Shown here one piece after another: positions 47,415-61,173 of a DNA stretch of 64,000 nucleotides. The notes beneath the pieces were generated by a model. That model did no database searches. It was not told the origin of the DNA and saw only the letters and a program-made list of their open reading frames with translations. The stretch is from Wolfiporia cocos (lineage: Eukaryota > Basidiomycota > Agaricomycetes > Polyporales > Phaeolaceae). Where the stretch lies: positions 4,650,001-4,714,000 of the forward strand of contig JACCLO010000003.1 of NCBI GenBank assembly GCA_029448655.1, read 5' to 3'. Numbering within the stretch: position 1 is the first letter of the stretch; every line of letters starts with the position of its first letter. A program made the position numbers and the translations under genes.

Positions 47415-49598
47415 CTAAGCGTCGACATCCATCCGGTCCATGTCAACGCCCTGAATATCACTCTCCTCCGCGAGGTCATCCATATCCATTCCTTCTCCTG
47501 CCTGTGCGCCTGCATCATTCGCCGCCACCGCTGCCGCTGCCGCCGATCCCGCCCCGGGCGTACCCGCATCCTCATCCACGTACTCGCTGTCAAGATAATC
47601 CAGACAGCCCCTCCCGCACCCCCTCCACAACAACGGCGCGCCCGCAGGCCCACAGTCCGCTGTGCTGCGCCCGGCGACCGTCCTCCTCCAGGTGATCCGC
47701 TCTTCTGCATGTCGCACGAACACCGGGGGGCGCCCGTCGGCCCACCCCCCGCCGCCCGGCGCCCTGTGCACGGGCGACGGGCACACGCCGAGTCCGGGCG
47801 GCGTCTCCTCCACACGTGCCCGTGCGCGCCGCGTCTTATTCCGGGGCGGCCAGGACGGCGGGAGGCGCGCGTCCGCGGCCGGCCTGGCGATCGCGCGCGG
47901 GAGGCACGCGCGCAGGATCTCGGCGATCGAGGGCGGGTAGTCCCCGCCGTCGAGGGGCGTGGCGTAGTGCGCCTCGAGCACGGTCTCCGCGCCCGTGTCC
48001 GCGCCCGTGCTTGCGCCAGAGGGCGGGGGCGCTCGGCTGGGTGGCGCGAGGAGGACACGGAAGCAGAGCTCCGTGAGCGGGGGGACGGCGAAGTGCACGA
48101 GCGTCGGCGAGGGTCGCACGTGCGGGGCCCGCTTGCGCTCGGCGTCGGGGGACTGTACCGGGACGAACCACCCGCTGCCGCCGGCGGATGCGTCGAGCTC
48201 GAGCGGAGGCTGCAGCCAGCGGTTGCCGGATAGCAAGAGCCGCGGGATGTACATGTCGCGCATCTCTGCGGGAAGGTATTGAAGCTTGTTGCTTGCCAGA
48301 TTGAGCTCTACGAGATTTCGCAGGCAAGCGATCTGTGGCGGGAGGTGCCTGAGCTTGTTCGCTCCTAAAAATGGCAATCAGATCGGCGCATGATAGTTAT
48401 AGGAAAAAGAGAAACAAGCATTTCCGCTAGGCCATAGCCGCGTAGGTCAAGCAAGCAAGGCGTCCAATAATTGACATCGATATTCTATCATAACACTCAC
48501 GCAAGCTCAGCACCGTTAATCCAGTAAGCTGAAAGAGTTCCAGTGGAAGGGTCCGAATAGCATTATACATGAGATATATTTGTAACTCGTTCGAGGTGGG
48601 AGGGGGAGGCGCAGAGAATACAGCGTCGAATGTCTTATGGCGTCGAAATCCCTGGGTGCTCGCTTGTGTCGCGCCCTCACAATCGGAATAAAACGGCTCT
48701 GAAGGCAACAAAGAAGGCGCAGGGGCAGTCACAGACCGTTCGAACGTACGCTGCCTGGGGGAATTGTCGGCCGGAGAGTAAGACGTGCTCAACGCGGGCC
48801 GAAGGACGACCAAGTCTGCGAGGTCGGCGATCGACGGTGGGATGTATGTCGTCCGCGGTCCGCGAATGTTATCTCCGCTGTGTGTGCAAAGCAGTATCAG
48901 TTCATCAAGCAGCACGCCAAGTCGGGTACGCACGATATGTCGATGACTCCCGACGCGGTGTCGATGGCGCGCGTGATCTGCTCGTCCCATACACGGCGTT
49001 CGACCTCTTCCCTGGACAGCGCGGGGGCCTCAGAGCTGTGATCGGCGTCGTCCTCGAAGTCGGTGAAGACGAGCTCAGACGCCTGTCCGTGCGCTTGAGA
49101 ATCGGAGTCAAATGCATAGTTGCTCGAGCTTGCGTGTGACCACGCGCTCTCGTGCGACTCGACGCGGGCAAACTTTCTCTCGTAGCGCGGCGGATGCCAT
49201 CTCGCCTTGGCGGACGCTGCGAACGGGTCGACGACCTTTGAGTTACTTGACATCCACCTTTCGTTACTGTCCTCCTCGAATATATCTTCGTCCAGATAGA
49301 AACTCTGCGATGGCGTGCCGGAGTTCGCATCATGGTGCTCGCGTGCCCCCAAGCCGGCGTGCGTGCTGGTGTCCCAGCCAAACGACCGCCTGCGTTTCTC
49401 GTAGACCTTGAGTGGCTTGATAGCCTTAGTTGACGCTGCATACGGATGGACCACCCCCGGCGAAGACGAAAACGTCGAAATCATGTTGTGCTCATGTCCG
49501 GGCGACGACGGCGGAGACGAATCGGCTGTTCCCAGTACTGGGGAGGAGGCGGAAGAGGGAGGGGAGGTGTTTATCGTGAACGGGTCGTCGAGCTCCAT
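47415..49598 (-). CDS. Leucine-rich-repeat protein (663 aa)
   Basis: Three exons: 49598-48934, 48877-48501, 48364-47415, with introns of 56 and 136 bp whose phases join exactly. The N-terminal half is Ser/Pro/acidic and disordered. LRRs lie near residues 315-375: 'NAIRTLPLELFQLTGLTVL', 'ANKLRHLPPQIACLRNLVEL', 'NLASNKLQYLPAEM', with the second one assembled across the intron. The C-terminal half is Pro/Arg-rich with 'CPSPVHR' and 'PVFVRHAEERITW', then an acidic Asp/Met tail. It resembles fungal LRR proteins of the RAM/cell-polarity or phosphatase-regulator type only in the repeats; no specific function assigned. The start at 49598 has a CACCATGG context; an upstream Met at 49634 is possible. 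Confidence 0.8.
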
Positions 49599-49841
49599 GG
49601 TGTCGCTGCTGGCGTGATCAATGGGGCAAGACATGAATGCAACACAATGGCATGGATTGGCGTAACAAGCGCCGTAGCGCCGATCCCTGCTTCTCACGTG
49701 ATCGCGTCGTGACGCATCTGGACCCCATAAGCGCCGTTAGTTGAAGCGTTAGACGCCTTTAGACGTTGGAACGTACGTTGAACTTGAATTTGAACATCTC
49801 TCGCTGCTAGTCCACCATCCATATATTTACAACGGGCCAGC
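49599..49841. promoter_or_regulatory. Divergent promoter of the LRR and GH16 genes
   Basis: 243 bp separate the two start codons. It contains 'gttgaacttgaatttgaac' repeats and an AT-rich 'ccatatattta' just before the GH16 start. Confidence 0.45.
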
Positions 49842-50816
49842 ATGAAGCTCGCTCGTTTAACTCTTCTACTTCCCACTCTTTTCTCATGCGCTCGTTCTAG
49901 CAACCCTGCCCTGCCGGACAGCATGAAGGCACTGAATCTAGCTGATCACACTGCGCCTCGTGCGTTCGGGCAGTGCCAGCCCTTCCAAAGCAACTTTGCA
50001 TCTATAGATGTCTCCAATACTCCTGTGACACCCTTTCAAGCCATCAGCCCGCCGGACTCTTACAGCGTTACTGCGAATGGACTCGAGCTGTTCCTGACGC
50101 GGCCGAAAGGCAAAATCACAACCAAGGACGGAGTCAATGACAAGATTGCCCAGGGCGCCACGGTCAACTCGACGTTCACGCTACTGTGAGTTCATGACAC
50201 GCGCCTGTAAAGCCAGGATCTACGAAACCTCTATGTCTGACACTTGAGCCATCTCAGCTATGGCCGAGTGACATTCACGTTGTACGGCCCCACCATTCCG
50301 GGGGTGGTGACTGCTGCGATTCTGATTGCTGACCAACATGATGAGATCGACGTCGAGCTTCTTGGCGGCGATCCCATGCACTGGCAGACGAACGTGTATG
50401 CACCGAGCCCGAAGGATTCGCAGCCGCTCTGGGGTGTCTTTGGCGAGATCGAGGACTACACCAAAGGAGGGGCGGTATCACAGGCGCACGAGTATACCGT
50501 CGACTGGAACCAAGAACGGATCGTGTGGAGCGTAGACGGCGTCGTGATGCGGACTTTGAAAAAAGGTGAGACGCACATCTCTTGCAGCGGTGAATCTGCT
50601 ACCCAACACCGCATGAAATGATGCGACGCAGATCAGACGCAGGCGAACGGTGCAATCCACTTTCCGTCGCATCCCTCGCGCATCCAGCTGGGTATCTGGG
50701 ATGCCAGTGCTCCTGCAGGCACTGCGCAGTGGGCTAAGGGACCAATCGACTGGAACACCGCTCCTTCGAAGACAACGGCTACGTTCAAGAGCATCACTGT
50801 CGAGTGTCCGTACTAG
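49842..50816 (+). CDS. Secreted GH16 cell-wall glycosidase/transglycosylase, Crh-like (278 aa)
   Basis: Exons 49842-50185, 50258-50565 and 50632-50816; introns 72 and 66 bp. A signal peptide is evident at residues 1-19 (MKLARLTLLLPTLFSCARS). The GH16 catalytic motif is DEIDVELLGGD, with Glu144 as expected nucleophile, Asp146, and Glu148 as acid/base. Flanking 'YGRVTFTLYG', 'FPSHPSRIQLGIWDAS' and a final 'SITVECPY' are typical of the Crh/Utr2-like branch, which cross-links chitin to beta-glucan in the wall. At 278 residues it is the short form, without a chitin-binding module or a C-terminal GPI signal, so it should be secreted into the wall rather than membrane-anchored. Confidence 0.9.
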
Positions 50817-53800
50817 GCTTCTCTGCGTGGTGGCATCTCTGATATCTAGGCTCTGGTCTTCTTTATCTCGTGCATCTTGGGGACTGACTCCAGGAAAGTC
50901 TTCTGTCGACACGGGCTTCTTGTGATGTTGCTGTCCAGCTCTTGCCGATTGACTATGGCCTGGCATTCTCTGGCGACAATCCGGCCACTCGATGCAGGAT
51001 CATTCTCAGACCTGATAGCGTCTTTTTGAAACCATCTCGATTTCCTAAAGTGTGTTGTTCAGTGCCATACATGCATTTACACATTCATTACCCGCGGTAT
51101 GCGCTTTGGCCATGCAATGCGCTTTGCGTACACGAGCTGCGATTTGACCACGTGACAACTATGCAAAGGTACGCTGCGAACAGAACGAACGCGATAGGCA
51201 ACCAGAAATCAGATATGAACGTGGGCCGACTCAAGATGCGCGTTGCAGGATATGGATAGGGCTCTCAGAGTGGCAGTGCTTGCACTTCGTGATCAGGCCA
51301 AGCTGATACCAATGCTCCTCATTCGCGTGAGCGGTCCTAGGGATTCTGCGACGAGAATACGAGAATGCGAGAAGTGCCTTGAGGCGGTGTTCCTTGGAAT
51401 CCTAGGACAGCGTGTAGGCCGCGCGATGGCGCGTTTGCATCCGTTACACGGTCAGCTGGGATACATCTGACGTTGATGTAACCGCCATTTTGCGACTAGG
51501 ATTGATCTTCAGCAATATCTTTGAGAGGTGACCCTGCAGCCGTGCATCTGCCGGGTTCTAGGCCTTCATGGGGCTCCACGATGAAGCTGTCACCATATGT
51601 GTATTGTGCCTCGCCAGTGTCCTCACTGACCAGAGTGCATGCAGCATCTCCCAGCTGAGCTCGTCCTCTCCTTTGTTTATAACGAACGTTATGGTTTCGA
51701 CTGCAGTCACAATCCTGCATCAGAAGAATGGGCGCCAGCCAAACCCGGCGAGCAAGCCCTAACCCTAATGCAGAACTTACATAATTGACGAGCAGGATCA
51801 TCGGCCAAGGCCACCGGAGTACTGATCGTTGAACCTAATATACTACAGCTTCGGATTCCATTCGAGATGCACCTTCATCGCTTCTATCTGCACGTTCCCA
51901 GGCAGCCCTCGTACATGGGTGCCGTCTAGGCCTTCGAAACCACATACACCGTGGGTGCCGCTGCAGCCCATTCGAGTGCTGCCATGCCATGAAAACGTTT
52001 TAAGACATGATTGCTTCACCCTCGGCTTCATTCTTCCTCCCTGCTCGACGTGGACCCTGATTTACTTATTGCCCACGGGGATTCCTTTCGACTGGGAATA
52101 GCATGGGGACCGAGCGGTTGACTATCTCGGATACAAGTCGGGAACCATTTACGCGCGCGATCTCTGTCAGGGACGACACTCCTATGTTTCCAGTCGGGGT
52201 GCGCTCCACTTGTACCCAGGCAATGTGCTGAGCACCCGTGCTCCAGAAATGCCAAATCATAATTATTGCTCCTGTGAGGTGAGGTTAAATCTCTCAGTCT
52301 CTCAAATACATGTTACCGGCATAGAATGCTAATAATGGGCATCAGCACTGTTGATATTGGCCATCTCTGGGACGAGTCCGGAGCATTTTCTGAAACATTT
52401 GGTTGCTCTAGCACCCCGCGGTTCAGAATAACAAGGAGGCAGCATGCCACCTCCTAGGTGATCAAATCGCCTCTGGGAGTGGACTTGTGTTGTGAGCGAA
52501 GGCCGCACTAGTGAGTGAAAACCATAAATAACATCGTCTGAAGGTAAGGTTGCTCACCATCCATTGACAGTTGTTACAACCACAGAAACCTTGCGAGCGC
52601 GCCGAAATACCTGGTAAAACAAGATCGATGTGGCGGTATATATCAGAAGAACAGAGCGCCCTTCACCTATGAGGCAATTAGGTTGCCGTTGGGGCCGAAT
52701 TAGCTCATCGGTGGAGGTCGCTCTGTGCAGGCTGCGCGCAACATTGTCTGAAACGTAAATTGCAATCATCGGGTATTACTGATGATCAAGAATCTTTAGA
52801 TAGCATACACCATTGAAGCAAGAATGTGGCATCTACTGAAGTAAGCCCGAGCCAATACAATCTATCCCAGAATAGCAGAGGAATGATGTGAGCCTCGGCC
52901 CCTAGAACCGTTGGAATTCGGTTATACAGGCATCCATGTAGAATCCCAGAATCCTCGGTTGCTTGTTTCTCCATGCAGAACCACTCTAGCCAGCTGCGCT
53001 ATATGTTATTCCTTCGGTTGATTTCCTGACACATGCATGTTTAGTGCGAGCAACTCGCCATCACACGTGGTCTGCGCGACGATGCTCTCTCTACATTCTT
53101 GAGTGTGATTGTAGACACAAAAGAGCACTCGTCTTGATTTTCTCGAAGCATTTCGTTCTCAAGTCCTGTCAAATCCATGTGCGTTGCATGCATCATGGCA
53201 GAGCACACCTTGGCAGCTGTTATGGTCATTGCTGATCTGTAGCCGGAAGATATGCTATGTGTACAATGTGTAGCGTCCCATGTCAAGGATGCACGATACG
53301 AGTGCGTTGCAGCGGAAGGCAAATAGCTACTAGATCGTAGCGGAGCCAACACACGCCATCATACCGCGACTACGACTACGTAGTGTAGTCTACGGTATAA
53401 GCGCTCATGGTGCTAGTGAGTGGTCTCAAGGCTGCAGGCTGCAGACAATGAAGCATATTTTTTGAGCAAGGTCATGCCTAACCGAAAAGATCTAGACTCG
53501 GAGGGGGTCCAACCACTTAGCCTAATCTACTAACTGTGTTTTGCTCGGATTGCACAGTTGCCAGCCAAGTTTTCGTGCAGATTAACCTGCATAAAATGAA
53601 ATGTGGACTTATAAAGGTCAGCACTAACATTTTCAGCATTGAGCTCCATAAGCAGGAGATGCCTGATTCCGAAGGCTAGGTGTATTTTAAAGCCTCTGAT
53701 GTTGCCCAGCCCTTGAGCCGTGTTAGACTGAGAGCGGCTCCGTTGTTACTATACATCAACGCAGTACACATGTTATACAAACAAACATTATCTCTACCGT

Positions 53801-53842
53801 CACCACCGGTATATGGAGACAAAAACAACGTCCCAAACGATT
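50817..53842. other. 3-kb intergenic stretch, no supportable gene
   Basis: ORFs up to 105 codons occur on both strands without domain, intron or start-context support. The ORF at 50478-50966 (minus) is a shadow of the GH16 gene. Confidence 0.5.
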
Positions 53843-56548
53843 CTACCTCCTTCCTTCGTAAGGCGTTGGCGCGCCATATCCCACGAGCACCATCTCGTCC
53901 ACGATTTCGTTGTGCTCTGTGCGCTTATACGTGCGGATCGATTCTCCGTAGTTTGAAACGTCATAGATGCGGAAACGACGGTCGAAGCCAACCTTTCCAT
54001 AGCCGGAATATGATCTGTAACGCGTTGATAGATCTAGATCAACAAAACTGAATTGGTTTTATGCTATGCGAATGTACGCACCCGCCACCGCCAAAACATA
54101 GCCAAATGCCTTTAACACGCTTGCAGTTATCTGTCACTGTATCGAGCACATAAGAACACACATTGATCGCCTATGCATGCAAGACTCACAATGGCAATGC
54201 CCATTGGAGACGACCTTGACCTCTCGCGCGTTGCTTGTGGCGCGATGATTGCTCTCTAAAGCTTGCAGTAAACCCTTCGTAAAGAAGCCATCTTGCTTCT
54301 TGGCCGAGCCTTGTCCTTCAAGATCGTGAGTACCGACATCTAGCGGAGCCCCTGTAAGAGGGTCAATATCTGCAGCGGTATAACTCTCTTGTCTATTGTA
54401 TACCAAGAATGTAAGAGGATCGCGCATCTGCTCGAAACACGAATACGTACAGAGGGATGTGAAAGAACATCAACGCGTTAGGCTTGGCAAGCCTCACAGT
54501 ATCCGGTGTAACTTGGTCTGATGCTTGCCGCTTCCAGATTCGACCCAGATCTTTGCCGCTGTCGGGAGTGAAGGGTCGCTCAATAGGATCGATGGATGCT
54601 GAGGGGAATCGCATTCAGGGTCAAGTATAAACTAGTAGCTGTATACATAAACATACATGACTCTTGCAAGAACCAGTCAATTTGATCCTGAAGGTTTGAG
54701 CATGAGCAACCCACCAAAAGGCAACTATTTGAGACTCACCTGATGAATATAGTCATATTCGGTGGGCACGAACCAGCCGAGCCAATTTAGGAAGCCTTTG
54801 GAGTAAGAGCCAGAGTCCAGAAAGTATAGCGTTAGAAGATGCGTCATTGACCTATGTCCATGAGTCTATCACTACCCAACAAGTGCAAGTCGATAGTTCG
54901 CTCACGCATCGGCGCTCATGACTTTGAGCACGTAATTACCCACACCGTGGATGTCTTTCGGTCCTTGCTGGACAAGGCTATACGGAAGACCTTGCATATA
55001 CTTAACCTGCAATTCCTTGCTGTCTCCGTCTTCCTCGTCATGATTCCCAAAAATGGCCGCCCACGGTATTTCACGTTCCGTCACTGCGCGGGCGAACTTC
55101 GCGAGCACAGATCGAGCATCCCACGCAGTTCCCTGGCCGTTCAATTGATCTCCGGTGAACACAACTAAGTCAGGACGTTCCGCATCGAGCATCCTCCCGA
55201 GCAGAGTGTTTGTGAGGTTGTCCGACCCTTTGCAAGGCGCCAACGGCGTGTCTCGACAATCGCCTACGGAGACCGAGTAATGCAAGTCGGCGATCTGCAT
55301 GATCTTGAAACGGCCATCGTGCGTGAAGTGAAGGGGCGGTGCACGAGGCGGGACTGGCAACCAACAGTTTGTCAATGCCTGGTCGCTGGCACAAAATGGT
55401 GTCCAAGGACGCACTATGCACGCCTCTGCGGTATGTTATCCATACACTCTCCCGTTGCAGGAGCTGAGTTCCTTCAGAAACCGGACGATCCAGCCGTGTG
55501 AAGCCGTACCACGGCTGATCATCGCCGAACAATGCATCAAATTCAGTGATCAACTCATCCTGGCGCTCCCTAGCGCTCATCTGTGCTAGGGTCTTCTCGG
55601 CCTTGTACCAAAGGTAAAGCTTCTCGCCGGACGGGCTGACCTGATGCGACACCTTATGCCAGGTTGAGCTGAAAGGAGACGGTGTCTCGTTTTCGGCCAG
55701 GATCCGCAAGTCGGTGACGAGTGGTATATCGTGCCGGCGTGTTCGGCGATAGTAGATGTTCTTGGCATGGTCATGGTTTGTTAGCTTTGGGTAATGGCGT
55801 AGGCTACATATATCGGTTCACACACCAGACTCATCATCCCTATTTGTTTATTCAAGTTGCGCGGGATGCGAACCCATCTCCCTTTGTAGGCGTCGTCCTC
55901 TTTGGTTGTTGCAGGTGCACAGAAGTCAGTCGTAAATGCTTCACCATACCAAGGATCGATGAAACACTGGGTGATTTCTATCTCAGATACTTCAAGGAGT
56001 CAGCATGTTTCAGATGCCGATTCACGTCAAACTACATGGAAGTGACTGCGATGAAACGGGGTGTAACGAGTCTTATTGTGAAGACAGTCTCCATACTGAT
56101 AATAGTCACCGAATGCTTACAGGCACGGATCCTGAACGAAGAATGACCGAGAAAATCGAGGTAAGATTATGCACTTACACCCTGTGTCATGCGGCAACAG
56201 CGGGTCCCATATATCCAACGGTAAACTCGCATAGTCGAGGGTTTGTGACTTCTGTTCTGTCACATTCCACCAATCTGCCGCGTCGGACTGCGACGGGATC
56301 CCTACTACAGGCGTATTCGCGCCACCAGAGTTGTTGCTAGTATCATCCAAGCTAGCGGATGCGCCTGTCTCGGCTATGACGTCCCATGACTGCCATCCTA
56401 CGCGTTGCTTGGCACCTGGCCCTGCGTTCGGCTGATAGAGAACGAAGACGAAGGTAAGCGTGCAGCAGAAGCCCACGAAGACTGCGGCGGGAGAGAATAT
56501 GGATCGCAGAAAGCGGAGAACCCGAAATATACTGAAAGCCATCACCAA
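53843..56548 (-). CDS. Dcr2-like calcineurin-type metallophosphatase (671 aa)
   Basis: Ten exons on the minus strand: 56548-56179, 55989-55826, 55760-55448, 55353-54906, 54851-54740, 54687-54657, 54598-54451, 54392-54190, 54136-54082, 54014-53843; all introns GT-AG, summing to 672 codons. An N-terminal membrane anchor lies near residues 15-40 (type II). 'HDTGLSEIEIT' and 'RRTRRHDIPLVTDLR' match the Dcr2 family. Metal-site motifs: IADLHYS (near 305), FTGDQLNG (near 348), FGNHDEE (near 387), HIPL (near 525), NGHCH (near 595). 'KRVKGIWLCFGGGG' and 'GYGKVGFDRRFRIYD' complete the fold. In yeast Dcr2 counters the unfolded-protein response and promotes cell-cycle entry; the role here is inferred by family. 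Confidence 0.9.
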
Positions 56549-58644
56549 GAGAGTATTACCGGTCGACAGTGCGCAGTCTAGTAGATATTACAGCCGGTGG
56601 TCAACTTATCTCGGCGCCGCGGACTGACTTGCCACCGGAAGCAAATAACAGTCAATAAGCGCACATGTGCTATGTGGCGTATTTCCAATCTGAGTAGTCG
56701 CCGTTATTGTCCGCGCCACAAAGTAGCGGTCGCATGTGCTCGCATCCTATTACGTCGCTTCGGAAAGCCAATGGTAGCCCGGCACAAAGCGATAGGTCAC
56801 GAAGGCTGACCTATGGTGCAGGTTCAGCACTCACGATTCACCACATCTCAATGGCCACAGCGCATTACAGTTGCCCCGCTTCATAGTACCGATAGTTAGG
56901 ACCCATTAAGTACCGCGTCCCTTCGCCCCTGAGCGTTCAGACCTTCCTGTCAGCTACTACCTACTGACAGCTGAGCTGTGGTGGCTCGCAAACAGCTGGC
57001 GACGAGCTCAGATGCTTTTAGAACAATGGCTTCTACGGTTTTGACGAATGAGTCTATTAGCTTCAACACAGGTCAATTTCCCGATCGTATGTTCGTGCGT
57101 ACTTTGAGTAACTATGTATTTAGATTCACAGGACGTAGGCCTCGCTCACATTGAATTTTGTAACACGGATCATTCAGTCCTACGCTCCTTGTTCTACGGC
57201 TCACATTATTCGACGTGTTGTTCCCCGGAACGGATGAAGAGTCAACCATGAGTTCAAAGACTATGAGTACATTCCATATTACCAAAATGTTTGTCAACTG
57301 AGAGAGGCATAATGGACAGAAACGTAATAAATACCACAATCGTTTGTCACATTAATATCTTTCAAGCTTCAAGTATGCGTGAGAAGGGAGCAGGCGCAAC
57401 CACAGGTCCTACGACTACACAGCTGCTGTTGATGTCCTCTCTTGATATATATTCACACAACGACGAGCGTACTGCTCCTGTCGATGTCGCTCACTATAAC
57501 TCAAAGGAGTACGGATGGGACTCGAATGATAATGGGACATCTTCGTTGCATCAATGCTTACAGTCGAAGGGAAGCCAGCATTCCTCTGAATCTGCTATGG
57601 GCGCTGAACTATACAGCGATTTACGTTGCTGGACCCCATGAGAACGGTCAACTTGCTGTGTGGCATGAGCAATACCTTGCCCGCTATCGCGTTCTCGATA
57701 GTATCATATCTCGAGTGACTGGCAGTCCTGAAGTCCCTATTCTTGCAGAATACACTAGCCCCCATGGTCCTCCAGGAGATAGCACAGATGACCACATTAT
57801 AGGCCTTCGTACTACTGACATCATTTGTCGAGCAGATGTGACGATGGCGGCATCCGTTCGCACCGGAGTGTCCCTCTCATGCGCCAAATGCCTTGCTGGC
57901 TACTGCAAGGCATCAGCTTTCAGCATCGGAGAGTGGCGACGCTCCGACGAAGCTTCTGGGGACAGGGTCACACGTACGCCTTGTTTTGATACTCCAGCCA
58001 CCCTCTAAATCCTCACGCTTGCTGCGAATTTATGCTCTGAAAATCACGAGGAATAAGCACGATGTCCCATCAACACGACTTTACAGAGATACTGACGACA
58101 TCAAAGTAAGCTTACACTAGCTGAAAATTCTCCGAGACATATTCTCAGCATAGAAGTACATTGTTCACACTTCACAGGCTTCAGTAAGCTCGATCCTGTT
58201 CAAACGCCTGATCAGCAGAGAGGGCTTTGGGCATCTGAAATCTGAATCACGGAGGCGCTTGAAGGATTCACTAGTACCGAATGACCGGTCAGCGGTGTAG
58301 GCTGTTGGCTGATCAACTCCTCGTATCGTACAAGCCGTTGTTAGATGCAATGGCTCATGTATCCTCAAATATGCCTGGTTTTATCGTGAAGGCAATTTGG
58401 GGGTGCGGGAACCAGGAGAATAATGTCTTAGAGATACCGTTATCACTTCGTGGGTTTGCTCGCTGTATGCACGGCGAACGTAGTAGAGTTGACGTTCTGT
58501 ACTAGTATACACAATGATGCACGAACTCTGGTCCACAGGCTCACTGTTAGCCAAATATCTGGAAGGTGGAATAATCGTTCACAAGGTCTTCCAAACTGTA
58601 AGTCTGGCGGTGCGGTATATCAATTTTGGGATACATCGAGCAGA
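56549..58644. other. Intergenic stretch with one unsupported ORF
   Basis: The plus-strand ORF 57442-58008 (188 codons, part reading 'AVWHEQYLARYRVLDSIISR') is the longest, but it has no recognisable domain, and its N-terminal part looks non-coding. It could be an internal exon of an unrecognised gene. Nothing else seen. Confidence 0.4.
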
Positions 58645-61173
58645 TCAATAGATTAGAGTCCCATTCACCGATGTCTTTCCTCCAACCCCCATTATCGCAC
58701 ATTTAGCATGATATTGTATGAGGATTAGGCGGACATTTTGCAGCCGCTGCTGCGCACGCATATCGCCCGTGCTCCGCACCGTTTTCGCTAGGATGGATAG
58801 GTAGTCATCCGTCGCTCCCTGCTCGGTCGCGATGTGAATGTCCTCGAGCCTGCAGATCAATAGGTGGATGTCAGATGCCGAAAACAGCATCACATTGCCT
58901 ACAGCGGCTGTCAGACGCGGGGCACGGAGGGAGATGGACTGAACGACGCACTGGTACGCAGGAGATCGACGGCATCGGACAGGAGCACCGCCCACCAGGA
59001 CTTCGGTGCGAACTGCTCTTGGAAGATGGTGATCAGGTCATATGCGGCGCGCGTGTAGTGACCTTGCAGCTTGTGATGGTGGAACTCTGCAAAGCGTACA
59101 GCGAACCTAAGCCGGTGTATAAAAATACTGCCCTCCCCAGAGGTGGGGTGCAGCGTCTGCAGCGAAGGTGCAATGCCGGCGACGAGATGCGCGAAAGTTG
59201 CAGGGCCTATATGTACCCACTCAGGACTTCTCTACACGAGGATCAAGCAAGCAAACGAACCTCCCGAAATGTACTCATCGAGTATGCAGTCGATCACACG
59301 GCCGACGCCCGCCCAGTTCTCCGCTGAGGCGTAGTACGACACCGCGAGCCCATACTCCTTCTCCTTCGTGAACGTCTGCGCGGCGACGCGGCATATCGTC
59401 CGCCGCACCTCCTCGCGCTTGTGCTCGTGGCAGGACGCATTGATCTCCGCGAGCACGCCCGCGAGGTTGCCCGCGCGGATCGCGGCGCTCGCCTGATCCG
59501 CGTTCGCAGGCTTGCTCAGCTTCAGCGGGACGCGCAGGAGCACCTGGTCCGCCATCTCCGCGCCGACGTCCCCGCAGGTGCACATGTAGTCAACGGTGAT
59601 CCGCCAGAGGGTGGGGTCCGAGTGCAGGTACTCGGCGTAGTCGAGCACGTAGTGGTCGCGTACGCTCATCCCTGATCTGCGGCAGGATGAGCGCGAGTAG
59701 CAGGCATATGGAGACACTCACTCGTCTGCGTCAGGGTCTAGCAATTGCTTGAAATCCATTATGTCTGCGAGGTGCGCTGCGAGCCAGACGTCCAGCTTTG
59801 CAGCCTCCTCGAGTGCCTCCTGCGGTTTACCTAGGAAAAGACACTGCTGGAACTTATTTTCTACATTGTTCGGGTCAGGGGGCATATCTTCCAGTAGCTG
59901 GGCCACCACGTCTCTGGCATTAGATAAGCCACCGCTCAATAACAGAAGGGCGGGTGTGAAAAAACATACGGAAGATCTGTCCGCTGCATTCGAGTTTCAA
60001 CGAACATGCAAAGGACAGCAAGGAGCTCCTTCCAGCCTGTTCGCAATTCCTCGCACACCCTCCTGACGACCTCCTCGCGCCCCTCCAGCACGCCAACGAT
60101 GTCGCTGAACCACTCCCACCAGTCTGCGGTCGAGTCCTCTCTCTCTTCCTCCGGCACTCGGTCGAGCTCGAAGCGCAGGGTTTTTACATTGTCGCGCCAG
60201 CGGCGCAATTTGATGACGAACTCGCGCTCGGAGTTGAACTCACGCAAGCGCGGGTGGCTCGAAACGATCGGGACAAGGCGCGCCGAGAGGTCCTGGACGA
60301 ACGGCGACGGGTGCCGCGCGAGCATACGAACGAAGACGGCCGCAATATGCGAGAAGTCGCGCATGACTAGTCTGATATCACGGAGCAGAGACTGAGACAT
60401 TGTAAGGAGAATGCGGTGCGGAGAAATCACCTCAATACGGTCGGCCAGAATCTAGCGTCCTCCCAGGGACACTCAAGCGCGCTCAGTCGCTCTGTCTCCT
60501 TGGATGATGGCGTGACATGGTGCATATTTAGCCAATGCATCAGGTCATCGCAGATTGGTACGTTCTCCCGCGCAGGTTCAGGCACGTACAGCAATGCGAC
60601 GAGGGAGAAGTTATCGTACAGCATGCCGTAGTGTGCCACACCGAGCTGGATTTCTTCTGGGCGCGTGATATTTTGCTTGCCATAACGGGGCATTGAGATT
60701 CAACAGCCATGAACCGGCGCGACGTCGACTTACCGAGCAGTACAAGCAGCATTCGTGGCAGAAGTTGATGTAGTCATGCGCCAATTTGCTCATCGCCTCT
60801 GCTGCTTCTACTTCTGCGAGTCTAATAGATAATCAGTCGAGAAACATGAGTGATCGCGTTGAACATACATATGTGTATTACTCTTGGTGTCGCTGATCAG
60901 TTTACGCACGGCAGCGAAGATTATCGAGGTATCTGTGACAAACTGCGGATCTCACACCCTGAGCTCGGCGATGTAGGGCCACAAAGACTCACTACTCTTC
61001 TCTCCGCAGAAGGAGGTGCGTGCAACCGTGCGAGATAAACGTTATGATTCGCTGAGGACGTCTGTTGTGAGCCAGAACTCTGCGTGTCTGCCTGTTTCCC
61101 GCCATGAGCTTTCAGGCCGGTTGCACAAGGAAGAACCGTACGTATGGTGCCGCATGAATCGCGAGGCAGTCAT
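58645..61173 (-). CDS. NUP85: Nucleoporin Nup85 (Y-complex scaffold)
   Basis: Multi-exon minus-strand gene. Well-supported exons: 58898-58645, 59206-58952, 59676-59261, 59913-59722, 59970 back to about 60393, about 60428-60690, and 60735 to about 60824; introns of 45-57 bp. Nup85 traits include 'YDNFSLVALLYVPEPA' and 'WEDARFWPTVL', 'HPSPFVQDLS', 'AAKLDVWLAAHLADIM', then the alpha-solenoid crown 'DYAEYLHSDPTLWRITVDYM', 'EYGLAVSYYASAENWAGVGR' and 'GPATFAHLVAGIAPSLQTL'. It belongs to the Y-shaped subcomplex of the nuclear pore scaffold. The N-terminus is uncertain: a Met at 61173 opens a frame reading 'MTASRFMRHHTY', followed by exons with 'SLWPYIAELR' and 'IIFAAVRKLISDTKS'. The junction near 60,393-60,430 is not resolved exactly. 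Confidence 0.83.

Noticed and set aside
47325..48233. 302-codon plus-strand ORF opposite the LRR gene
   Set aside because: GC-rich antisense frame; the minus strand carries LRR repeats across a clean intron.
57442..58008. 188-codon plus-strand ORF as a gene
   Set aside because: No domain or splice support, and another ORF overlaps it in a different frame; noted only as a possible exon.
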